DNA from: Leucocoprinus leucothites | Lineage: Eukaryota > Basidiomycota > Agaricomycetes > Agaricales > Agaricaceae | Direction: 5' to 3' | NCBI GenBank assembly: GCA_013368445.1 | Contig: JAACJO010000002.1 | Coordinates: 2,976,001 to 3,040,000 of the forward strand | Length of the DNA: 64,000 nucleotides | Shown here: positions 11,129 to 22,030 of the stretch, piece by piece | Numbering within the stretch: position 1 is the first letter of the stretch | How the letters are laid out: every line of letters begins with the position of its first letter | Program-made: the position numbers and the translations under genes | Notes under the pieces: model-generated | Database searches by the model: none | Seen by the model: the letters and a program-made list of their open reading frames with translations, nothing else | What the model was told of the DNA's origin: nothing

Positions 11129-11474
11129 TTTCATTTCCGTGACCACATATGGGCAGATTCTGAAAAGGTCAATCTAGACTCGGCCTATACCATATCTAAT
11201 TATAGGTAATTCATAAACAAGAAGCAGTGAGGCATAAGTTCGAGCTATTACCGCTCATTCACAGTTCTCATTCGAAGTTTCGCATGTATGCGGCTTTGCG
11301 AACGAAGGCGCTCTCACTGGAATTCCGGTAAAATAACAATTCCTGCCTCCTCTGGGCTCAGGAACGAGCCACTCAAGGCCAACACTATCATCTTGAAGGA
11401 CTTCGGCATCATGGACTACCTTCAAATACATTCACAGGACATGGATACCAAGGGGACACATGCCCGTTTAGAGA
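11129..11474 (+). repeat. 346-bp core inverted relative to copy 2
   Basis: This segment matches the reverse complement of 19765-20110, while flanks on both sides match in forward orientation ('cgtcta' before it, 'gcctatagtt' after it). Shared inner text includes 'taattataggtaattcata' and 'ctaccttcaaatacattc'. It is non-coding as far as I can see. Confidence 0.8.
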
Positions 11475-13264
11475 AGCCTATAGTTCTGACTGCAAGGTAA
11501 GTACAGTACGTGCCCCAAGGGTGGTTTCTAAAGGAGCCTGGAGAGGGGTACAGGTATTTTTAAGGCGAAGAAAAAAATGAATGACTACATTCCTTCCCCA
11601 CCATGACGTAACCAGGCCCCATGTGTAGAGTTGGTCAATCCAACGAGGGCGCGTAGATCTAGTATTAACCACGAATAGTCGAGAGTGTAGTGCGGGGTGT
11701 AATCTTATTAACATAATCCAGGTCTCATCCTCAGTAGCCTAGAGTCGCCGTGAATTCTGCACCTACTGTATCGCATCCTCGGAGACGCTGAACCAGATTG
11801 AGGCCACGCCTGGACCAAATCGAGGTAGAAAAATCGGCGATACCAATGCAGGTCTGGTGATTATGCTTGGTACAAGGAATCCGACTTCCTGGTAGAATAT
11901 GATAGGAGAGCTCTATTTTGATTTACACCCCAATTTTTGTAAGCTTCGATTTCAGACAAGGAATCGCTCAGAAGAGAGTCATGACTCACGAGAGTGGGAG
12001 GCAGTTTACTATACATTGGGCCACGGCAGGTCTTTGAAGTTGGAATTATTTTCTCAGGGATGCTGATACACCGCGGCAATCTATCAGTGTCTACACCTAT
12101 AGGAGCAGGGTATCATTTCAGTGAACACAAATCAAGATATGAATATTAACGGTTGATAATGGTCGACTGGCGCTTTATTAGAACTGCGACTTTATTGACC
12201 GGTTCAGTCCATTCATGGGGGCCGTTGCGAGGAGCATGGCGCCCCGTACTTGATGTTACGAGTCCCACATGGGAGGTTGTAAGAGAAAATCGATAATTTT
12301 GGGAGGAAACCTGTCGGGAGTCAATGAATAATCACTCTGTCCAAGTCCATCCGGCTCCTCAATCAAGACGTGACAGTCGTGACAAGCGTGTAGGGCCACG
12401 ACTCTTCCTCTCTCTATGATCTTGTAATGGCTCCAGACTCTCGGCGGGGTACCCCTTTCTCGTGCACTGATTCCCATGTCGTGCAACCTCAGAGAAGCCA
12501 TTCAGTAAGTCCTACTCTGACTTATTTCGGCTCGCCATACATGATACGGACATATCCTGCTACCTTTCTTGGCTCGACCTCGTGAACCAAAGTCACAGTT
12601 TGTACAATGAACTTCATGCATGGTGCTTGACCATACAAGCTACTCGCATATTATGGAAGTCTCAATCTTACTAACAGGAAATGCGCAATATCCTAAGCGC
12701 GATCCCTCTGTTCAACTAGTGAAGGCAAGTCGAAGGGATTGTCCCAACCAGCTAAGCCGTTTGACCGTCTGTCACAGCGTCATGCTTGTTCGTGCCCGGG
12801 ATCGTCTTCGGCCTCCTTTTTTACGTTTACTTCTACCCCTCTGAGCCTCTGTTGCCCCACTCCCTGAATTGCGACCCGCCCACAATGAACATCCCGACTG
12901 ACGTCTTCCTGGGGTTCAATTAGGCTCGTCGGTGATCATGGCAATGGGCGAGATAATGATGATGAGTGAACTCAACTGTCCAATCCTTCAAGTGCGTGAA
13001 TTGAGTGTGAGTACAAATCGGTGAACCTCCGGAAGCACGCTTACTGATGGATATCTTAAAGTGATTTGGGTGTTATCACTACATGTTATCCAGCGCACGA
13101 ACTTCGCCATAGCTTCTTTTGTGTTCATATTGGATCGAGACACAAAATCTGTTCATCCGCATTGGACCCGATCCAGTGCGGATTTGATACAATTGTGAAT
13201 ACAGAACATCTCATCCTCCGCGGAGTTTGCTTTTAGACTGGGGGTACTCTAGGTTTTCCACTCT

Positions 13265-13286
13265 CACCACCACCACCACCACCACC
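13265..13286. repeat. (CAC)n microsatellite
   Basis: Seven tandem CAC units in duplication copy 1. The corresponding place in copy 2 (around 21550) is not a clean repeat, so the tract expanded or decayed after the duplication. Confidence 0.9.
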
Positions 13287-13983
13287 GCACAACCCGCAAG
13301 TGGGTAACCCTACCTCCTGGGCAAGTAATCACACGTACCCGGTGCTTAGGCCATGAGTGGCCCAGACTATGCTAGAACAACCTGTCTGTCAATAAGGTGG
13401 CTCTAGTGTCTGGCCGAAAGCCAGTACCCTGGGCGAACGGATTATTCGAGCCTCATGATCAAACAATACCTCTACCTCTCCAATTGAGCCGCTGGGAGAG
13501 AAAATACGTTAACTTCGTAGAGACAATAGCTGTAAACTTCATGCTCCTATCTGGTGGCTTCTAGTCACCGGAGATGTCTAAGGAGATAGCATCCAGGTAT
13601 GTCGGATGGGACCTGGAGACTTCAGACACGCACCTCACACGCTTCCTATACATAATATTGCGTGCACCGGGAGCACCGAAGCTAGTCATGTCGACTACGA
13701 ACTCTGAAAGCAAGTCCCAGCTTTGGACGGTCTACAACGCCCAGGAGGTGATCACCCCATCGAGATATCCTTGAGTTTCCGGGAACCTCGTACTTACTGG
13801 ATCGGATACTAATGTCTTAGATAATGTTTTTTGATTGCATCAGCCGTCAACGTGACCCGGATAGTAAACGACCGAATAACGTAGGGGGCCCTTACCTGAC
13901 AGCTTGCGACTCGAGACTACTCAGTACTCGGAATTGGCAACGAGTATTTCGCGTACGTGATTACTTAACTTTCGTGGCAAAGG

Positions 13984-14829
13984 ATGGAGCCTGATACTAT
14001 ACTCATTTCATTTCATTCAGGTTATCTGGCCGATGAGGCGAGCGCTGGTACCCAGTCGGCCACAGCAAACACAGATGTGGATCCCACCAACCACACTGAG
14101 GCTGCCACCGCCAACTTCACACCGCCCGTACCATCTACTGGGGCCGCACCGCAACCCTTTCCTATCAAGTGCAAACGTGGTCGACCTCCGAAGCCCAAAT
14201 ACTAGATCGCCCCTGGAGTTAACATGGACAGGGCGCTAGCTTCAACATTGAGACGTTCCCAGACTCAGAGCAGGAGCGACTCCCAGGTCCCTGGACTTAA
14301 CAAGGTCTGTACCTCTCCACTCAGGTTTGTTTGTCCAAGCCTGATCATGATTTATGTTCTCAGCTGGATGGCCCCGCCCTTGTCCAATTGCAATTTCCAG
14401 CATCAAGAGCCCCTGCCCCCGCCTTTCACGAAGACTCCAGCCTTCCACAGCCGGGTCATTCCAGCTGCGCCACATTCCTCTGCGCCTAGAGCTACAGACC
14501 AACGAGAGCACGAATCCCTGCCCCCTGCTTCTCAGGCTCCTCTTGTCGTATTGATAGTCGTTGATGATGAAGACCCTCAGCAATTGTTGGATGAGCTGGA
14601 AGTCGAGGATTCGGATGTTGATATTTACGAGGTGATTGGAGAGGGCCTGGGAGATGAAGAAGAAACTGGCGATGAAGATGACTGGGATGATGTAGAGCCC
14701 AAGCCACCATTGCGGCATCGTCAGCCACTCCCTCCACGGTTGACTCGGGCGTTCCAGGAGTGGGTGAAGGAGGTCAAAGACTGTGATGCGCAAGGTGTCC
14801 CTCGCTTGTATGCTGAAAATTGTAAGTGA
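13984..14829 (+). pseudogene. AT-hook/acidic protein fragment, probable multicopy-element relic
   Basis: Two open stretches. At 13984-14205, a Thr/Pro/Ala-rich segment ends in an AT-hook-like 'KCKRGRPPKPKY'. At 14224-14829, a downstream segment in another frame has an acidic run ('DDEDPQQLLDELEVEDSDVD', then 'GDEEETGDEDDWDD') followed by 'LPPRLTRAFQEWVKEVKD'. The acidic 'QQLLDEL...' text resembles N-termini of a large agaricomycete multicopy gene family that often lies near RecQ-like helicases. That is recognition only, not a search result. The two stretches are in different frames and the 3' part beyond 14829 cannot be followed, so I treat it as a decayed fragment. It lies next to the helicase relic on the opposite strand, between the two duplication copies. 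Confidence 0.4.
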
Positions 14830-15296
14830 ACCAGCTAAATACACCGATATCATATTCTCACATTTCTACCCTTCCCTACCAGGAGCATAGATGGCGAAGC
14901 ATAATTAATTGGAGTAGAGACTCTGCGCCACGGACTTTGTCGAAACCCATGAAGTACTGCAGTCGCGTCCAGAACTGAACTGCTTGACAATCGGACAAGC
15001 AGCAGCATATGAAGACGGGTTCGAGTGGAGGATAGGCGGGGAACGAGGGGGAGAGGTGCTTCACGTTGACATTGAGGCCCACCGCAATTTCAAGCAATTC
15101 GTTCGAGGCTTTGCGGCCGACCTTTGCATGTTTCGCAGTAGCAAGGGGGGTCGAAGGAGGGGTTATCGTGGAGAACGTCCTCCCAGGCGGTATGAAATGT
15201 CACGACCAGCAGTTGGGCCATGCCATAGTGCAGACCCTGCTCAAAGATTTCGCCGTACTGTCCACTACCCTGATACTACTCCACCATCTTTCACGC
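14830..15296. other. Unassigned sequence between two relics
   Basis: Frames at 14984-15469 and 15066-15458 (plus) stay open but show no domain I recognise. They may be decayed continuation of the acidic-protein relic to the left. The minus strand could hold a decayed 3' part of the helicase. Confidence 0.3.
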
Positions 15297-16333
15297 TCAG
15301 TCCATCGCGGACTTGGTTACATAGGTTATCCCTCGTGGGTCCCGGACATCACCACCCAGCCGGCCAGCCCTCCCTTTCCACTGCTTTCCATGATTGGGGT
15401 GCTCACATTCAATATCGATTACATCCTCCATATTCGGAAAGTCTATACCAACAACTAGTGCATCGGTAGCAATTATTATTTGTATTTCAGGGTCCTCTAC
15501 AAATAAGCGACGAGCCTCTGTTATAATCGGGGAAGCAAGGTGAGTTGTAAAGGCGTATGCGCGTCTGAGGAGCTTTAGTAAAGAAATGGATTTGAAGCCA
15601 GAAGCTGATACTAAATGTTCCACAGTAAATGATGGTCTTTCGAGCGCTTTCCAGAATCCAGTCGAGGTCGAGAAAGGCCCATTCACCAATACCGTGGTTG
15701 AGAACGCGATAAATGTCCCGCATGTCATGACGGATGTTAGAACGGCGTTGGAAGAAGAACGAGCCTGGGGCTAGCCCGAGTATGTTGAGAAGAGCTATGG
15801 ATTCTGGACCAGCAAGTAGTGTGGTACTAGTAGTAAGGGCGATCATCGTTGTATCACGAGGCATGTGAGCGTGTACAAGCGATATGGTGTGGAATGACTC
15901 TCGAAATGAAGGATCACCCCAGTCTTGGACCAGGTGAACTTTGTCGATGCCAAGTGCATGTAATCGTGAATTGAAGGTCACATTTTTGAAGGAGATGCTC
16001 GAAAGGTGCAGAGAGGAGCTGTTCCAGAGATAGACAGATGATGGAGATGGAGGATATGCATTCTTTCCACAGGTCGCGGTCAGTGCGACGTGCATGTGCC
16101 AACGTATCCTCGTTTATGGTCAGGGTGGTTATACCAAGAGAGCAGAAGTGAGTGGTCATCCAAATAAGCCGGTAAGATGCACTCAACATCTCCTCTTCAA
16201 GGCCCTTGGTGGGAAAAACAACGACTAATGCCCATTGACACGAAGAGGAGGGGGTGGATTGAGCTTGCTGAGAGCCTGCATGAGCAGGATATAGCTCATG
16301 GAGGTAACTGGTTTTGCCTCCAGTCTGGATCAC
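15297..16333 (-). pseudogene. Decayed RecQ-like DNA helicase
   Basis: Three minus-strand frames follow one another like parts of one helicase. First, 16333 to about 15990: Walker A-like 'IQTGGKTSYLHEL', motif Ia-like 'VVVFPTKGLEEEM', then 'TINEDTLAHARRTDRDLWKE'. Second, about 15990-15560: a DEAH-type position reading 'ALGIDKVHLVQDWG', then 'FQRRSNIRHDMRDIYRVLNH' and 'KTIIYCGTFSISF'. Third, about 15590-15297: motif V/VI-like 'IIIATDALVVGIDFPNMEDV' and 'KQWKGRAGRLGGDV'. The order matches the RecQ-like helicases present in many copies in Agaricomycetes. The frames do not join without shifts, the Walker A is short of one glycine, and the expected DE of the DExH box reads DK. The copy is therefore dead. 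No RQC or HRDC domain is visible. Confidence 0.75.
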
Positions 16334-16718
16334 AGAGACGACATGTGTTCCTGAGATGGCCTTGCACGGGCCTTCGAGGTCTCCTAATGTGAGAATAGCT
16401 GATGCAAACTAAGACGAATAAATACAGGATCATTATCATCGGTCGACTTCAACTTTCAAGTGATTGGGTCCTCAGCTGACACAGGCATCTGATCATAGCA
16501 CGAGAAGCATATGTCAGGTTTCAGCGAACAGACGTTGTGTGGTGCTATCGAGGATCGGGTTAATCTTCTAGGGACAGCTGAAAATTCACCCCAAAAGTAA
16601 TTAGCTGAACCGATGAAACTTATGGATAGCAAGTATTTTTAATCCATTTGACTTCGGAATGAACCCTGAATACATAACTACATATACACATATTTACCAC
16701 AATATCGCTGAAAATAAA

Positions 16719-18160
16719 TCACAAAGATAGCAGTCTCCCAGGCGCTTGTTTATCCTCCCATATCTCAAGTTTCAGGCCTCCCTGCACCATTCGCTTGAAA
16801 GCATCTATGTGATGCTCCTGCCACACTTCCGTGATATCATGCCCCTTTATGCGAAGAGTGAACTCTTCCAAAAGAGCGCATTGGGTGAGCCAACGATGTC
16901 TACGCCACTCCAACATGTTAATGAGTACGTTCAGCTCCGGCAGTGACATAGTCTTGAACAGCAAAGTCATGCACTTCAGCCGAGGGAGAAGGCAATTGCT
17001 GACCGTCGACGCCATCCGTCCGAGCAGCAATTCGAGCATTCCGGCCTCTTGGTCAAGGCACCTGACCTCCAGGTTTTCAACAGACGGGAGCCAAGGCAAG
17101 ACCATTTCATTCATATCCGCCTTGAAATCGACCTTGAGCGTGCGTAATTTTGGTGTGGATGAGAAGGACTTTCTGAAGTTTGGATCGTGGGAAGAATTAT
17201 GAAGTGGAGATCGCCCTTCCCAGTCGAGCAGCTGGAGAGATGGAAATTCAAAACGTTGCATGATGCTTGCCACATCACCACCTTTCCATATCAACGTTTC
17301 GAGAGCAGGGAGAACCACGGGAGATTCCGACATTAATCCCATCGACTCATCGGGGTCACCAAAGTCATGGTGCCATCCGGAGACCTCCCACTTGAAAGTG
17401 ACAATCTTCGGGCAACGAGCAAGAATCCACATTCCGTATGTGGAAGTAAAACCCCATCCATCAAACTCTGTGACATTATTCAACGGTAGCCTTCCCCCAA
17501 CTCCAGCCAGAGCCTGGCCGTACTTTAGCGTGACGTTTTTCAGTCGTGAACCGGGAAATAACATAGCTGTATTCGTCATCGGAAAACCTTCTGTATCTAA
17601 TAACCGCAATGCGAGATCTTCCAGCTGTGAGAAACCAGTATCTCCGCTGGCGTAAGTCTCAATGAGATGCCAGAGGGGGTCGGATAGACGTCGCGGAAAA
17701 CGAGAGATCGTAGATCATGGGCAATATCTTTGAGCAAAGTCCGGCAAAGAGGGTTAATAAATTCCGTCGGCGCTGGGCGTTTATCGGTAGGTGATAGTCC
17801 TCGCAGCTCAACGGCAAGCGGAACACCTTTCGCCTTCTGGTGATGATAGAGGAGGAAGTCGGCACCATTTCTGTGCGTGTAACACAGAGAAACTGACGTC
17901 CACAGCGATGGGGTATTGTGGACAACTTGATACCAGTGTGAACACACTGAGGCAAGGACTGATCTCTCGTGCTGTCCTAAGCACGCATATTCGAGGATAG
18001 CGGTGAGCGTCTCAGGAGGCAAGACGCTCGTGCGGGAGCGGAGGGTGTTGAGTCTCCGGTTGAGCCTTGCTTTTTCAGCCAAGAGGGCATCAACCTCTGT
18101 GGAGATGCGAGAAAGCGTTGATTCAATAAACCTGCATTCATCTTCTCGGGGTGTTTCCAT
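16719..18160 (-). pseudogene. F-box protein, duplicated pair, one-base frameshift
   Basis: Same architecture as the gene at 8058-9509: start 'METPREDECRFIESTLSRIS' at 18160, coiled coil, F-box ('TSVLPPETLTAILEYACLGQ'), leucine-rich region and tail 'LKLEIWEDKQAPGRLLSL' at 16719. The frame breaks once. After 'DVYPT' the reading shifts and stops within about 30 codons, while the next frame resumes exactly with the paralog's 'LWHLIETYASGDTGFSQLED'. Alignment with copy 1 places a one-base deletion in or next to a run of five G's (plus strand) at about 17674-17678. Everything else is intact and the paralog similarity continues past the break. It is thus either a very young pseudogene or a homopolymer sequencing error. 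If the base were restored in fresh reads, this would be a normal ~480-residue F-box protein. Confidence 0.8.
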
Positions 18161-18945
18161 GCTAATGGAGATGGATGGAGGGGGAACTAGGAGGGACGAT
18201 AGCAAGAGACGTGGGATGATGTTACATGAGGGCGCTTCTTATGGACCCACGTTTTGACTAGAAAAGAATGATGAACAAAGATAAACTTGTTGCCGAACTT
18301 TCGAGCTATGACTTTCTTGATCATACACAATTGGCCACTGCACCACTGTCCACCATGGCTCGAGCCGGTGTCATTCTGAAGTTATCAACAACCAACTGGA
18401 TTTTGACAGGGCAAGACTTCTACCAGCTTAGGACTACTATCGGTCAAAAAAGCAACAAGGATCCTTACCACTTGAGGTATGGAATGAATCCACTGTTATC
18501 TCACAATAAAATGGATCCTACATGGTAAACGAACTTCACACGCCTCGTTGGATACCTGGTCCTGTGCCAGTGGTTCCTGTCAAGATTTCTTGCTCTAACC
18601 CCTATGTATTTACATTCATGCCTCTGTCTCACATTCCTGAGCTCAATGATTATTGATACCTCACAACAACTTAGATATGCTCTTGCATTGTCGAGGACTC
18701 AAATAGTATTGCCTCACTGTTCAAGGCTTCCTGCGTCAACTGATACTATCAACTCCATAAATGCAAACAGGAACTACGTTTACCAATCCATGCTTGGACA
18801 GCGATCTTTCGCAGCTCTCAAATTCGATAAATTATCAAAATTGGGGTAGAACACTAGCCTAATTCTCTTTAGAGTCGATTCGATCCGGAGGTCTTATTTC
18901 TACATAGCCAGGCTTTACCAGCATACTCTCACCACCCACTATTAA

Positions 18946-19548
18946 TTAGGCAGTCCAGATTTGGTTCACGTTCCCATCCGTACACTGCCATGTTTGGACT
19001 ACATTTGTGTTGGTCAAATTTCCGCTTGGCAGGTCAAGGCAGAGCCCTACGGATCAAAAGCGTCAGAAGACAGCGAGACTATGTTGTTAACCTAATCGCC
19101 CACCTCGGCCTGAGAGCGCAATTCGCGAATCCGTGGTCAAGACCCACTGCTGAGCCGGAAGGTTGGCGAAACATTCCCAGATTTTCATGGGAGTGCCATT
19201 TGTCGGACCTAGGGATTTCATCCTGCGTCAGTCTCAAAGAGCCAGAATCGATATACTCACTGGCTCCTGCATCGAGACAGAATGGTGAGTTTGCAAGGCG
19301 AACTGAGGTTTGACCAACAGTCAAGAGCCATTGCTGCGCCGGTGTCCCGTTGCAATCAAAACTAAAGATAATGAGATATATTCTCGGATGAATAGTCTTT
19401 CGACGTACATCTGGACTGGGGTGCCGTTTGCTTGAACATTCCCCCGTACTTCGAGACATTTATTCGTGGTGGCACTGATAGGGTGCAAAACAGTTTGTCC
19501 TGCAACGTAGGAGACGATAGTCAAGAGAGAGAAGGCGGAAAGCTTCAT
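18946..19548 (-). CDS. Small secreted R-type (ricin B-fold) lectin, copy 2
   Basis: Four exons (minus): 19409-19548, 19261-19361, 19104-19208, 18946-19046; total 447 nt, 148 residues. Introns of 47, 52 and 57 bp sit at the same sites as in copy 1. Signal peptide 'MKLSAFSLLTIVSYVAGQ'. The three beta-trefoil repeats show 'NGTPAQQWLL', 'ANLPAQQWVL' and 'NVNQIW'; copy 1 has 'AQEW' in repeat two, so this copy keeps the classic QQW form. Binding-site contexts are 'CLEVRGN', 'CLDAGAS' and 'GLCLDL'. Both copies keep every splice site and frame, so both are probably functional and secreted, with sequence drift around potential sugar contacts. A role in glycan binding or fungal defence is family inference. 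Confidence 0.87.
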
Positions 19549-19764
19549 TGTAGTGGAAGAAAGCTGTTTCAATCCCGGCTGGGTTGCTGTTCTCAGGCCT
19601 CTGGGCCGAGGCTTTTGTACTCATCAAACACTGTGGCCATCGGCCAACTTTCACCGCGGGTGGAATCGATAGCACCGTACAGGGCGGGGTTTTCCATGCT
19701 GTTATCATGGAAGAACGGACTTGCATGGTATAGTTTGCGCAGGGCGAACGGATCGGCCCGTCTA

Positions 19765-20110
19765 GATCTCTAAAAGGGGATATATTCCCTTGATATCCAA
19801 TGTCCTGCGAATGTATTTGAAGGTAGCACATGACGCTGAAGTCCTTCCTTGATGATGATGTTGACCTTGAATGACTCGTGCCTGAACCCAGAGTGGGACA
19901 GGAATTGTTATTTGACTGGAATATCAGTAAGAGCGTCTTCGTTCGCAAAGCCCGACAAACGCGAAACTTCGACTGAGAATTGTGAATGAGCGGTCTTAAC
20001 TCGAACTTATGCCCCGCTGCTTCTTTGATTATGAATTACCTATAATTAGACATGGGACAGTATCCGAGTATAGATTGACCTTTGTGTCCATATGTACTCA
20101 CGGAAATGAA
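19765..20110 (-). repeat. 346-bp core inverted relative to copy 1
   Basis: Reverse complement of 11129-11474 in an otherwise direct duplication. The flanks 'cggcccgtcta' (left) and 'gcctatagtttt' (right) continue in the direct orientation. It lies about 220 bp upstream of the lectin start, so it could move or replace lectin promoter elements. Confidence 0.8.
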
Positions 20111-22030
20111 GCCTATAGTTTTAACAGCAAGGTAGGTATCTACCCAAGGGTACTCTCTAAAAGGACAAGGATATACCTGGAGAGTGGCATGGAATCAGGT
20201 ATTTTTAAGTCGAAGAAAAAGATGAATGGCCACATCCCTTCCCCACCATGACGTATCACTTATCATACCACACCCGAGTCGCTGAATCAGATATGTATGA
20301 ATGAGACTTCTGAGCCTGGGCTAGTTAATGTAGAAAAATTGCCACCGCCAATGCAGGTTTGGTGATTACGCTCGTGACAAGAAATTCGATTCCCTGGTAG
20401 TAGTGGAACATGATAGAAACCTCTGTATACCCCACTTTTTGTGAGCCTCGGTTCCGGACAAGGAGGGAGTGAGAATGGGAAGCAATTTACTATATTTCAA
20501 GCCAGGTCACCTTAGAAGCTGGAGTGATTTCTCGCGAGTTGATACACACCGTGACAATATATCGATTTTTGCACCTATACGAGTAAGGTACCTTGTCAGT
20601 GAACACAAATCAAGATCTAAATAATTACTGTGTAGTTCAGAGTCCGACGCTGGATCCTCTCCCAACGCGTGACAGGTGTGACCAGCATGTAGGATTACGA
20701 CTCTTCCTCTTTCAATGACCTTGCAATGACTCTAAAATCTCGGCGATATCCCCTTCTCGCGCCCTGACTTCCATGTTCTGCAACCTTAGAGCAGCCACCC
20801 AGCAAGTTCTACTCCAACTTATTTTTAGCTCGCCATGCGTGATACGGACATCTCTCGCTATTCTTTTGCCTCGTTCCCGAGAACCCAACTAGTCTATATA
20901 ACGAACATGCACGGTGCTTGAGCATACGAGCCATTCGTACATCATGGAAGCCTCGATCTTACCAGGATGAAATGCAGACAGTAATCAGCGCGATCTCTCT
21001 GTTCGACTAATGAAGGCAAGTAGAGGAACTGCCCCAGCCAGCTAAGCCGTTTGACCCTCTGTCACAGTGTCGTGTTCGTTCATGCTGGGATCATTTTGGG
21101 TCTCACTTCTTACGTTGACTTTAGCCCTCTGAGTCTCTGACGTCCCACTCCTTGGCTCACGATTCGCCCACAATGAACATCCCGACTGACGTCTTCCTGG
21201 GGTTCAATTAGGCTCGTTGGTGATCCTGGAAATGGGCTGGATAATGATAGCGAGCGAACGCAGCCGTCCAATTCTTCAAATTCACGTATTAGGTGTGAGT
21301 ACGAATCGGTGAACTTCGGGTAGCACGGTTGCTGATGAATATCTTAAAGTGATTTGGGTCTTACCATAGCAAGTCATCCGGAGCACGAATTTCGCCATAG
21401 CCTATTTTGTGTTCATATTGGATCGGGACACAGAGCCTATTCATCTGCATTGGACCCGGTCCAGGCGCATTTGATTCAATGGTGACTACAGACCCTTTCA
21501 TCCCCCCTACTTAGAGTTCGCTGTAGATTGGGGCTCTGAATTTGCCGTTCTTACCCTTATTATCACTACCGTGCAATCCGAGAACGGGTAATCCTACCCC
21601 TTTGCCTAATGAACACCTGTACCCGATGCTTGAGTGACTTCTACAGGTAAGAACAACCTACCTGTCAACCAGCTGCTAAGTATTCTGAACAAACGGACTA
21701 TTCAGGCCTTAGACAATCCTCCCACTCTCTAATCGAGCCGCTATGCGAAAAATTCTTCTAACAAAAAGCTCTTAACACTCCTCACTCTCGCAGAGAAAAT
21801 ATTCGCGGACCTCATGTTCTCATTTGTCGACTTCCAGTCGCCGGGGATGTCAAAGGAGACAGCACCAAGGTATGTCGGATAAGACCTGGAGACTTCAAAC
21901 ATGCACCTCACCCGCTTCCATTACTATTACATGCACCAGGCCGGACCGAAACTAGTCGTGTCGACTGCGAATTCTAAAAGCAAATCCCAGCTCCGGACAG
22001 TCTATGACGCTTCGGGCAGTAACCACCTCG
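20111..22030. other. Gene-poor part of duplication copy 2
   Basis: Counterpart of 11475-13790. No coding region is conserved between copies. The frame at 21901-22356 (151 codons) partly aligns with 13574-13774 but only with stops and shifts, so I do not call it. Confidence 0.5.

Larger units (their letters stand above)
7780..13790. repeat. Segmental duplication, copy 1 (F-box + lectin module)
   Basis: This block aligns by eye, in the same orientation, with 16462-22030. Shared landmarks in order: 'gattgggtcctcagctgac' at the left edge, the F-box gene, its upstream region ('tggctttctt' / 'gactttcttg'), the four-exon lectin gene, a spacer with a block inverted between the copies, the motif 'ttccccaccatgacg', a 53-bp identical stretch (12877-12929), and 'ggtatgtcggat' near the right edge. 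Coding and non-coding parts are both recognisable, with many substitutions and several indels (for example extra sequence near 11600-11760 and 12160-12340 in this copy). Edges are approximate to tens of bases. Confidence 0.9.
10918..13983. other. Gene-poor part of duplication copy 1
   Basis: No convincing coding region. Frames of 60-80 codons occur (11288-11500, 12620-12844, 13574-13774 plus; 11478-11714 minus), but their counterparts in copy 2 are interrupted or shifted, which argues against selection. A (CAC)7 tract lies at 13265-13286. The promoter of the lectin gene must lie just upstream of 10917. Confidence 0.5.
16462..22030. repeat. Segmental duplication, copy 2 (F-box + lectin module)
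   Basis: Counterpart of 7780-13790 in direct orientation, about 2.7 kb downstream of copy 1's right edge. Order is the same: F-box gene, lectin gene, spacer with a 346-bp inverted core, identical 53-bp stretch at 21165-21217, and 'ggtatgtcggat' near 21870. Compared with copy 1 it is shorter, mostly from missing sequence near 20255 and 20630. Confidence 0.9.

Noticed and set aside
14242..14853. 203-codon minus-strand frame opposite the acidic ORF
   Set aside because: The plus-strand acidic frame has the more gene-like composition, and the minus reading looks like its complement.
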